Positions 1-5,567 of a stretch of 7,464 nt of DNA are shown piece by piece (position 1 is the stretch's first letter; every line of letters starts with the position of its first letter). Position numbers and translations under genes: made by a program. Location of the stretch: positions 1 through 7,464 of the forward strand of contig JACQVC010000121.1 of NCBI GenBank assembly GCA_016209995.1, in the 5' to 3' direction. This stretch comes from Gemmatimonadota bacterium (GTDB taxonomy: Bacteria > Gemmatimonadota > Gemmatimonadetes > Longimicrobiales > Gaopeijiaceae). The notes under the pieces were generated by a model. That model ran no database searches. It was not told the origin of the DNA and was given only the letters and a program-made list of their open reading frames with translations.

Positions 1-139
1 CCATCGCTAGAGGAGTGTCCTCGTTATCCAGGTCCAGGAAAACACCCTCAACAACCTCTTTGGTCCCCTTGTATCGCCTCGGTGACGGGGACAGTGACAC
101 CTTCAGAATGTCGCTGTCCTTGTCATAGACTAGGAACAT
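1..139 (-). CDS. DUF2283-like small protein (partial, C-terminus beyond window)
   Basis: The minus strand reads 46 codons from an ATG at 139 to the window edge with no stop. The protein begins MFLVYDKDSDILKVSLS and continues with EVVEGVFLDLDNED. A YDKDSD(I/A)L start, then a strand and an E-(V/E)-x-EG-V-x-LD-x-D block, is the pattern of DUF2283 proteins, which are short beta-rich proteins of about 60-90 residues and unknown function. The start is supported by GGAG eight bases upstream of the ATG. The gene lies downstream of the DUF4258-like gene on the same strand, and DUF4258 and DUF2283 genes are often neighbours, which supports both calls. The 211-base gap between them is longer than usual. 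Base composition is lower in GC than the hyp genes (58% in one 60-base sample counted by hand). The function is unknown. The identification rests on pattern memory, and only the N-terminal part is visible. Confidence 0.55.
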   Translation of the reverse strand, partial: MFLVYDKDSDILKVSLSPSPRRYKGTKEVVEGVFLDLDNEDTPLAM

Positions 140-350
140 GGACTCATCTCCGTTTGACCCGATGGCCAGCTGACGCCGCCAGGCAGCATCCCAGTGATCC
201 ACGCCATGGACACTGCTGCCCTCGTGGCCAGCGGCTCAGCCTGAAGCCCAACGTTTCGCGTAACGTACCGGGCCTAACAATCGGGCCCTTCTTTCTTGAT
301 GGCCCCGCAAAGCGCTTCAGTAATTCCTGCAAAATTCTGTGGTCACGGAA
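140..350. other. Spacer between DUF4258-like and DUF2283-like genes
   Basis: These 211 bases separate the two small minus-strand genes. An open frame of 62 codons exists on the minus strand, but its product is rich in Arg, Gly and Pro and resembles no family I know, so I do not call it. On the plus strand a 5-bp GC stem (270-274 with 284-288) is followed by a T-rich run, which could be a weak plus-strand terminator, but no plus-strand gene precedes it. The motifs GCCCAAC (246-252) and GCCTAAC (272-278) resemble integron inverse core sites but have no matching GTTRRRY partner nearby. Confidence 0.4.
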
Positions 351-593
351 TCAAAGGGGCGAGTAAACGCCCATGACAAGCAGATATCCCCCCCTGTCCA
401 CGAACACGACCTGAATGTCCCTCCCATGCGAGGTCTGCCCGCGAACCGAGTAGGTGTCCCCGCCCGCATGGCTCATCCTCCGCCATCTCGAGCGATCGGA
501 CTGATCAAGAAACGCCTCGACATCTTCCTCCGAGAACTTCCTTTCCATCATTCCCCATATCGCCTGCGGGTGAAAATCGACCGACTTGTCCAT
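351..593 (-). CDS. DUF4258-like small protein (possible toxin-like partner of DUF2283)
   Basis: This gene encodes an 80-residue protein. It opens with VDFHPQAIWGMMERKFSEED, the usual DUF4258 N-terminal pattern: a short strand, H..A...M..R.(I/F)(S/T)E.(D/E)V, then a helix. It then carries a strand-rich C-terminal half (DTYSVRGQTSHGRDIQVVFVD, residues 47-67) that ends in a VYSP-like sequence. DUF4258 proteins are small and poorly characterised, and some resemble RelE/BrnT-type toxin folds; their targets are not established. I chose the ATG at 593 because GGAGGG lies about ten bases upstream on the minus strand. An in-frame GTG at 623 would add ten residues but has no ribosome-binding site and falls on a candidate promoter. 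The gene precedes the DUF2283-like gene on the same strand. GC is about 52% in a 60-base sample (541-600), against about 78% in one hypE sample, so recent acquisition is plausible. The family call is moderate; a toxin role is inference. Confidence 0.6.
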   Translation of the reverse strand: MDKSVDFHPQAIWGMMERKFSEEDVEAFLDQSDRSRWRRMSHAGGDTYSVRGQTSHGRDIQVVFVDRGGYLLVMGVYSPL

Positions 594-614
594 GGAGAGA
601 CTTCCCTCCCCCAA

Positions 615-642
615 GATATACACGATTGCGTGGAGATCGCAA
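615..642 (-). promoter_or_regulatory. Candidate sigma-70-type promoter for the DUF4258-like gene
   Basis: On the minus strand TTGCGA (642-637) and TATATC (620-615) are separated by 16 bases. Each matches four of six consensus bases. Transcription would begin near 608, leaving a leader of roughly 15 bases that places the GGAGGG site close to the transcript end. The match is modest, and no competing promoter is evident. Confidence 0.25.
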
Positions 643-975
643 ACCGAGATCAGGGGTCACCCCGCGACTTCGTCGAAAACCGGCCTCGCAACTGCATCGC
701 GTGCAAGCGTAGCTCAGAGCGCGCGAGGGTTGCCATGGCCGAATGGGTCGTGCGTCATCACGCGAAGAGCGTTCCTGCTGCCGCGTGCTCGGTCACTCGG
801 CCTGCGCTGGCGCGAACCTGGGTGCAGCTGGGGGGCCCGGGTCATGAGCCGGGATGGAATGGACCCAAGACGGGCCGTTTTGTCCCGTTCGATCCGGCGG
901 GGCGAGTCAGACTGATCACTGCCTCCGGCGCTGAACGCCGTGGAAAGCCATGTCCGCCATGCGTTGTGGTCGGCT

Positions 976-995
976 GCCCGACCCGCGGGTCAGGC
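976..995. repeat. Inverted repeat upstream of hypC (possible operator)
   Basis: GACCCGCGGGTC (980-991) is a perfect 12-base palindrome. It extends, after one mismatched pair, by three more complementary bases on each side (GCC at 976-978, GGC at 993-995). It lies about 145 bases before the hypC start, in the only gene-free stretch ahead of the operon, so it could bind a dimeric regulator. In DNA this GC-rich a palindrome of this size can also arise by chance. Confidence 0.3.
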
Positions 996-1138
996 CGGCA
1001 CGGAACTGGCGTTCGTCTCCGCTGGCCTGAAGCGCGTCGGGCCAGGTGCCGCGGCAGATGCCGCTGGACATCCCTATGGGGCCGAAAAGCGCCTCCTTGC
1101 ACCGGTGGGCAGATTTGGACTGAACCGCTGAGATTGAG

Positions 1139-1426
1139 ATGTGCTTAGGCGTTCCGGGTAGGGTCATCGACGTGCAGGGCTTCACGGCGACCGTCGAGTT
1201 CTGGGGCGTTCGCCGGGAGATCCGGCTCGACGTCGTGGACGAGCCGGTTGCGCCTGGGGATTACGTGCTCAACCACGTGGGCTTTGCCATCCGCAGGATC
1301 CCGGAGGCCGAGATCGCCGAGACGCTGGCGCTCTATGAGCTGCTTCTGCGCGAGGCGGAGGGGGACATGATGGCGGCGGACGTGCGCGGCGAGATCGAGG
1401 CGAGCAGCACGGGACCGGTTCCATGA
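1139..1426 (+). CDS. hypC: HypC, [NiFe]-hydrogenase maturation chaperone
   Basis: This 95-residue protein starts with MCLGVP, the HypC/HupF/HybG signature in which Cys2 becomes N-terminal after Met removal and binds iron or the hydrogenase large-subunit precursor. It has the second conserved block GDYVLNHVGFAI at residues 40-51. HypC is a small OB-like cytoplasmic chaperone. With HypD it forms the scaffold on which Fe(CN)2CO is assembled, and it then delivers that group to the apo large subunit. The length is near the family norm of about 75-95 residues; the last 20 residues form a variable tail. The ATG at 1139 is fixed by the MCxxxP motif, although the upstream site is weak (a GAG just before it). 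The stop overlaps the hypD start as ATGA, so translation is probably coupled. This is the first recognisable gene of the operon in the window. Confidence 0.97.
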   Translation: MCLGVPGRVIDVQGFTATVEFWGVRREIRLDVVDEPVAPGDYVLNHVGFAIRRIPEAEIAETLALYELLLREAEGDMMAADVRGEIEASSTGPVP

Positions 1427-2595
1427 CGCCTGAAGTGGCGGTGGCCGGCGAGACTACCGATCTGAGGTTCCGCGATCCGGCCCGCGCGCGCGGGTTGGCG
1501 CGTGCGCTCGAGAGGCTGTGCGCCGAGATCGGGCGCGAGCGCGTGTCCGTGATGCACGTCTGCGGGAGCCATGAGCAGGCCATTGCCAAGTTCGGCCTCA
1601 GAACGGTCCTGCCGCGCCGGCTGGATGTGATCATGGGCCCGGGCTGTCCCGTTTGCGTGACGGACCTGCCCGAGGTGGACGAAGCGATCGTACTGGCCGA
1701 GGACGGCGTCGTGATCGCCACCTACGGCGACATGCTGCGAGTTCCCGGAACCACGCGGTCGCTCGCGGAGGTGCAGGCGGACGGCGGACGCGTCGAGGTC
1801 GTCTACAGCGCGGCCCAGGCCGTCGAGCTGGCGCGCGACACGACTGATCAGGTCGTCTTCTTCGCGTCGGGATTCGAGACGACCGCGGTCGCGACGGCCG
1901 CCGTGATCCTCGACGGCCCGCCGCCGAATCTCTCCGTGCTGTCGGCCCACAAGTACATCCCGCCGGTCATGGAGATCGTAGCCGAGATGCCCGGAACGCG
2001 CGTGGAAGGCTATCTCGCGGCAGGGCATGCGGCCACGATCACGGGTTGGGGGATCTTCGAGCGCTTTGTCGAGCGACACGGCATTCCGGTCGTGGTGGCC
2101 GGTTTCGAGCCGCTGGACATCCTGGCGGGCCTCGTCGAGCTCGTCGAGCTGATCCGCGACGGCAAGCGCGAAGTTCTGAACGCGTATCCCCGCTGCGTCA
2201 CGCGCGACGGGAACCGCAACGCTCAGGCCCAGCTCTGGCGCGTCTTCCGCGCGACCGGCGGCCGCTGGCGCGGGATCGCGCACGTGCCGAACGGCAACCT
2301 GCGGCTGCGCGATGAGTTCGCGCACGTGGACGCTCGCCGGCGTTTCGCGATCGACGTCCGCCGGCTCTGGACGCAGGCGCCGCCCACGCTCGCCCAACTG
2401 TGCATTTGCGGAGACATCATGGCCGGCATCCGCTCGCCCAAAGACTGCGCTCTCTTCGGCCGCGCCTGCGTGCCCGAGAGTCCGGTCGGGGCGTGCATGG
2501 TGAGCAGCGAGGGGACGTGCAGGATCTGGCACCAATACGGAGGCCATCCGGACCTCAGGAGCCTGTCACCCCATGACTCGGACAGGCTCCCATGA
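1423..2595 (+). CDS. hypD: HypD, iron-sulfur maturation protein for the Fe(CN)2CO ligand set
   Basis: This 390-residue protein has all HypD landmarks. HVCGSHEQAI contains Cys47, the proposed iron-binding cysteine. GPGCPVCV contains Cys75 and Cys78, the redox pair. GFETTA starts at 150 and GHAATITG at 201, and GFEPLDIL spans 228-235. The C-terminal [4Fe-4S] region is cysteine rich (Cys327, 329, 342, 349, 358, 366) and includes CICGDIMAG and CMVSSEGTC. HypD holds the iron together with HypC in the cytoplasm, takes cyanide from HypE and receives CO, before transfer to the hydrogenase large subunit. About 15 residues precede the usual start of homology, and another 15 or so follow the FeS domain. 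The ATG overlaps the hypC stop (ATGA), and the TGA overlaps the hypE start the same way. The distal end encodes a hairpin described separately. Confidence 0.98.
   Translation: MTPEVAVAGETTDLRFRDPARARGLARALERLCAEIGRERVSVMHVCGSHEQAIAKFGLRTVLPRRLDVIMGPGCPVCVTDLPEVDEAIVLAEDGVVIATYGDMLRVPGTTRSLAEVQADGGRVEVVYSAAQAVELARDTTDQVVFFASGFETTAVATAAVILDGPPPNLSVLSAHKYIPPVMEIVAEMPGTRVEGYLAAGHAATITGWGIFERFVERHGIPVVVAGFEPLDILAGLVELVELIRDGKREVLNAYPRCVTRDGNRNAQAQLWRVFRATGGRWRGIAHVPNGNLRLRDEFAHVDARRRFAIDVRRLWTQAPPTLAQLCICGDIMAGIRSPKDCALFGRACVPESPVGACMVSSEGTCRIWHQYGGHPDLRSLSPHDSDRLP
2558..2590 (+). promoter_or_regulatory. 10-bp hairpin ending one base before the hypE start codon
   Basis: GGAGCCTGTC (2558-2567) and GACAGGCTCC (2581-2590) are perfect inverted repeats around a 13-base loop. 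The 3' arm ends one base before the hypE ATG at 2592, and the 5' arm contains the only AGGAG-like sequence nearby. Folded mRNA would therefore sequester the hypE initiation region until ribosomes finishing hypD open it. It lies inside the hypD coding tail and has no U-run, so it is not an intrinsic terminator. The pairing is seen directly; the role is inference. Confidence 0.5.
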
Positions 2596-3719
2596 GCGCG
2601 TCGGAGCGAAGCGTGTTGGAGGGCGAGGCCCCGCGTGCGGGCCGCGGCGAGGCGACGCGTGCACGAGCGGCCGTCAAGCCGACTGCGCCGGTCCGGGGAC
2701 CCGATGACATCATCACGCTGAAGCACGGTGCGGGCGGCCGCGCTATGCGCCGGCTCATCGAAGAGACGCTCGCGGCCGGCTTCACCGACGCTGCGGTCGA
2801 CGGCATCGGCCTCGCCGCCATGGACGATGGCGCGGCGATCCGCCTCGGCGACCGCTGGCTGGTTGTCACCACGGACTCGCACGTGATCCATCCCGTGTTC
2901 TTCCCCGGTGGTGACATCGGACGCCTCGCCATCGCCGGCACGGTCAACGACCTCGCCATGATGGGTGCGACCGAGGTGCTGGGTCTCACGAGCGCGGTCA
3001 TCATCGAGGAGGGATTCCGGCGCGAGGAGCTGGAGCGCATCCAAACCTCGATGCTCGAGACCTGCCGCGAGGCCGGTGTGCGCGTGCTCACCGGCGATAC
3101 CAAGGTCATGGGTCGCGGTGAGCTGGATGGCATCGTGCTGAACACCACGGGAGTCGCGTTGGCCGATGCCGTGGTGCCCGATGCGGGACTTGGCCCCGGC
3201 GATCGCCTCGTCCTCACGGGCACGATCGCCGATCACGGCATCGCGCTGATGGCGGCCCGGCGAGGGTTCGATTTCGCCGGCGATCTGCGCTCCGATGTGG
3301 CCCCGCTGAACGCGCTCATTCGCGTGGCGCTCGCCGCCGTCGCGGGCGGCGTGACGGCCATGAAAGACCCCACGCGCGGCGGGGTCGCGAGCGCGCTGCA
3401 CGAGATGGCCCAGAAGAGTCGCGTGGGCATCCTGATCGAGGAGCCGAAGGTGCCGCTGCGGCCGGAAGTTCGCGCGGCCGCCGAAATGCTCGGGCTCGAT
3501 CCGTTCCAGATCGCGAACGAAGGGAAGGCGCTGTTGGGTGTGCGGTCCGCAGCCGCGGAGGCGATCGTGGCCGCGCTGCGCGCGCACCCGTTGGGACGCG
3601 CTGCAGCGATCGTGGGCGTTTGCACGAGCGAACGCATCGGTCAGGTCGTCGTCGATACCGGGATCGGCCGCCGGCTCCTCGCGGAGTCCGAAGGCGAGCC
3701 GCTGCCACGCATATGCTGA
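2592..3719 (+). CDS. hypE: HypE, cyanide-ligand-forming hydrogenase maturation protein
   Basis: This 375-residue member of the PurM/SelD-like ATP-binding family ends in PRIC. Its C-terminal Cys375 is the residue that receives carbamoyl from HypF and is dehydrated by HypE with ATP to a thiocyanate, the source of the two CN ligands. Seen in order are HGAGG (45-49), the Mg-ATP acidic motif DDG (78-80), FFPGGDIGRLAIAGTVND (103-120), GDTKVM (169-174), DPTRGG (259-264) and EGKAL (310-314). Family homology normally begins almost at the start codon, but here it begins near residue 40. The first 38 or so residues are an Ala/Arg-rich extension, or the true start is downstream, though no good in-frame ATG with a site is evident there. 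The ATG overlaps the hypD stop (ATGA). HypF, its required partner, is not encoded in this window. Confidence 0.98.
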   Translation: MSASERSVLEGEAPRAGRGEATRARAAVKPTAPVRGPDDIITLKHGAGGRAMRRLIEETLAAGFTDAAVDGIGLAAMDDGAAIRLGDRWLVVTTDSHVIHPVFFPGGDIGRLAIAGTVNDLAMMGATEVLGLTSAVIIEEGFRREELERIQTSMLETCREAGVRVLTGDTKVMGRGELDGIVLNTTGVALADAVVPDAGLGPGDRLVLTGTIADHGIALMAARRGFDFAGDLRSDVAPLNALIRVALAAVAGGVTAMKDPTRGGVASALHEMAQKSRVGILIEEPKVPLRPEVRAAAEMLGLDPFQIANEGKALLGVRSAAAEAIVAALRAHPLGRAAAIVGVCTSERIGQVVVDTGIGRRLLAESEGEPLPRIC

Positions 3720-3826
3720 TGCGCGCACCTCACCGGACGGGGAATCGCTGCGAATGCCCAGGGACCCGGCGGCAAGGTGCCGCTCGGCCTGAGGCCGCCC
3801 TCGCGGCGGCGAGCGCGGCACCGTGA
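3719..3826 (+). CDS. Possible 35-residue coupling ORF between hypE and the crotonase gene
   Basis: An ATG at 3719 shares one base with the hypE stop (TGATG). The frame ends in a TGA that overlaps the GTG start of the crotonase gene (GTGA at 3823-3826), so this short ORF fills the whole gap between the two genes. The product starts MRAPHRTGNRCECPGTRRQG and ends in an Ala-rich tail; I recognise no family. No Shine-Dalgarno site is visible, so any translation would rely on reinitiation after hypE. It may be a real small protein, a device that carries ribosomes from hypE to the crotonase gene, or an accident of GC-rich sequence. The exact fit at both ends is the only positive evidence. Confidence 0.25.
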   Translation: MRAPHRTGNRCECPGTRRQGAARPEAALAAASAAP

Positions 3827-4656
3827 AGCACATCCGTATGGATCGGGATGGCGCGGTCGGCATCATCACGATCGACCGCCGCGAGCGTTTCAACTCGCTG
3901 GACGTCGAGACCGCCCAGGACTTCCGCAAGGCCGGACTCTCGTTCGCCCGCGACGAGCAGGTGAGCTGCGTGCTGATCCGCGGGTCCGGAGGCGTGTTCT
4001 GCAGCGGCGCCGACCTCAAGTACATCCGTGGACACGGCGACGCCTCCGATTTCAGCTACCTGCAGCAGCAGGCGGCCGCGGGCGACGGCTACGGCGAGAG
4101 CTTCAAGCAGATCCTCGAGTACCTGCACAGCACGATCTCGGAGATCAAGCGCGCACCGAAGCCGTTCATCGCCGCGGTCGATGGGATCGCGGCGGCCGGC
4201 GGATTCGGCATCGCGATGGCGTGCGATCTCGTGTTCGCGTCCGAGCGCGCGACGTTCGAGTGGGCGTATCACAAGACGGGACTCACGGGCGCGGAAAGCT
4301 CGACGTTCTTCCTGCCCAGGCTCGTCGGCCTCAGGAAGGCGATGGAGCTGATCCTGTTGAACCCCCGGCTGAGCGCCCGCGAGGCGAGGGAGGTGGGGCT
4401 CCTTACCACGGTGTTCCCGAATGCGGAATTCGACGCAGCCGTAATGGCCGTGGCGCGACGGCTCGCCACGGGGCCGACGCGCGCATACGGAGTCGCGAAG
4501 TCACTGCTGAACCGGGCGGCAGGCGTCGATCAGCTCGACTACCACCTGGACCAGGAGCTGGAAGAGCTGGCTCGCATAGCGGATGGCGCCGACTTCGCGG
4601 AGGGGTTGGAGGCTTTCTTCGCGAAACGGGAGCCTGGCTTCGCGGGGCGGGCATGA
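3823..4656 (+). CDS. Enoyl-CoA hydratase/isomerase (crotonase) family protein
   Basis: This 277-residue protein of typical crotonase length starts at GTG (3823). An in-frame stop shortly upstream rules out a much longer form, and an ATG at codon 6 is the alternative. The oxyanion-hole blocks are clear: FCSGADL (59-65) and AAAGGFGIAMACDL (123-136). The region FEWAYHKTGLTGAESSTFFL (145-164) leads to LPRLVG and AMELILLNPRLSAREA, followed by the C-terminal helical tail (AYGVAKSLLN, FAEGLEAFFAKREPGF). At the position of the first catalytic Glu of classical enoyl-CoA hydratase (PEI context) I see Tyr149/His150, while Glu157 in TGAES and Glu175 in AMEL are acidic candidates. The substrate is therefore unclear. 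The gene lies within the hyp operon and overlaps usp. CO ligand synthesis by HypX uses a crotonase-like domain, so a maturation role is possible but unproven; an ordinary acyl-CoA role is equally open. Confidence 0.92.
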   Translation: MKHIRMDRDGAVGIITIDRRERFNSLDVETAQDFRKAGLSFARDEQVSCVLIRGSGGVFCSGADLKYIRGHGDASDFSYLQQQAAAGDGYGESFKQILEYLHSTISEIKRAPKPFIAAVDGIAAAGGFGIAMACDLVFASERATFEWAYHKTGLTGAESSTFFLPRLVGLRKAMELILLNPRLSAREAREVGLLTTVFPNAEFDAAVMAVARRLATGPTRAYGVAKSLLNRAAGVDQLDYHLDQELEELARIADGADFAEGLEAFFAKREPGFAGRA

Positions 4657-5552
4657 AATTCATTGTAGGCCTGGATCCGGGCGAGCGTGACGACACGCCA
4701 CTGCGCTGGGCCTGTACCCTGTCACGGGCTCTCGGCGCGTCCGTCGAGGTTGTCCACGCGCTGCAGTACGAGCCGCCGTCGGACCGAGGGCTTGGCGTGC
4801 AGCATGCGGACCGGATGGCTCTGTCTGACGAACTGCTGCTGCAGCACTGCACGCGCGTCCGCGAAGCGATCAGCGCTGAGCTTCCGGGCGCAGGTGATCT
4901 CCCGATCTCGATCGCGGTCGGCAAGGCGCATGTGGAGCTGGCTGCCTATGCGAAGGAATTCACGGACGGCGTCGTGGTGGTGGGTCCCGGCCGTCGCCGC
5001 TGGATCCGCGGGTTGCTCGGCACGACGGCGGATCGACTGCTACGGATGTGCGATTCGCCCGTCCTGGTCGTGCGCGGCGAGGTGCGGGAGCGCGTCGAGC
5101 GCATCCTCGCGCCCGTCGATTTCTCCGCCGTGTCGAAGAACGCTGCCGCCACGGCCGTGCGCTGGGGCGCGGCGCTCGGCTGCGAGATCACGCTGTTTCA
5201 CGTGCCCCAGATCGAGTTCTACTCGTCGGTGGAGGCCGGGGCGGACGCCCACGGGATCGAAGTGGCCCGGGTCGAGCCGGAGCTGACCACGGTGGAGCAT
5301 GCGCGGCTGGGACTGGCCGCGCTCATCGAAGAACTGAAGCCGCCCGGGCTGCGAATGCATCGGGAGATCGGCCGCTACGCCGCGCCACCCGCGGATGCCA
5401 TCGTGGCCCGCCTGGCCGAGGACAACGTGGATCTGGTCGTGATGGGTACGCACGGCCGCACGGGCTTGGAGCGTGGACTGCTGGGCAGCGTCGCGGAGAG
5501 CGTGATCCACCGCGTTCAGGTGCCCGTTCTGGTCGTGCCGCAGGCGCGTTGA
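4653..5552 (+). CDS. Tandem-domain universal stress protein (UspA family)
   Basis: This 299-residue cytoplasmic protein has two UspA-like domains. Domain 1 covers about residues 1-141 (MKFIVGLDPGERDD start; VVVVGPGRRRWIRGLLGT and SPVLVV near its end). Domain 2 covers about 147-297 (ILAPVDFSAVSKNAAA start; GTHGRTGLERGLLGS, then VPVLVVP). Domain 2 has the full G-2x-G-9x-G-S nucleotide-binding motif at 265-279. In domain 1 the equivalent loop is one residue shorter and altered (GPGRRRWIRGLLGT, 111-124), so ATP binding there may be lost. Tandem Usp proteins act as stress-response regulators or chaperone-like nucleotide sensors; no specific target can be read from this one. The ATG overlaps the crotonase stop (ATGA), with a G-rich stretch upstream as a possible ribosome site, so it is probably the last gene of the hyp transcription unit. 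Confidence 0.95.
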   Translation: MKFIVGLDPGERDDTPLRWACTLSRALGASVEVVHALQYEPPSDRGLGVQHADRMALSDELLLQHCTRVREAISAELPGAGDLPISIAVGKAHVELAAYAKEFTDGVVVVGPGRRRWIRGLLGTTADRLLRMCDSPVLVVRGEVRERVERILAPVDFSAVSKNAAATAVRWGAALGCEITLFHVPQIEFYSSVEAGADAHGIEVARVEPELTTVEHARLGLAALIEELKPPGLRMHREIGRYAAPPADAIVARLAEDNVDLVVMGTHGRTGLERGLLGSVAESVIHRVQVPVLVVPQAR

Positions 5553-5567
5553 TCTAACGAGACTGCG

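Larger units (their letters stand above)
594..1138. other. 545-base region upstream of hypC with no convincing gene
   Basis: Several open frames cross this stretch on both strands, but their translations are rich in Arg, Gly, Pro and Ala with no recognisable motif. They look like the chance open frames common in GC-rich DNA. I looked for remnants of hypA, hypB or hypF, which often precede hypC, and saw none. A tRNA-like string near 711-722 (gtagctcagagc) has no T-loop or anticodon arm. The region holds the candidate promoter at 615-642, an inverted repeat at 976-995 and a weak sigma-54-like match at 996-1011, and is probably the control region of the hyp operon. Confidence 0.5.

Noticed and set aside
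246..278. GCCCAAC and GCCTAAC strings resembling integron attC inverse core sites
   Set aside because: No GTTRRRY partner lies within about 120 bases in the required orientation and no extended imperfect palindrome links them, so there is no complete attC site.
711..770. tRNA-like string gtagctcagagc
   Set aside because: No T-arm sequence, plausible anticodon stem or acceptor stem follows at the right distance.
339..1148. 269-codon plus-strand open frame
   Set aside because: It lies antisense to the DUF4258-like gene over its first third, has compositionally odd translation without motifs, and overlaps the hypC start; it is a chance frame in GC-rich DNA.
2223..4025. 600-codon minus-strand open frame antisense to hypD, hypE and the crotonase gene
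   Set aside because: It is a shadow of strongly recognisable plus-strand genes with GC-biased third positions; its translation is Arg/Ala/His rich with no domain.
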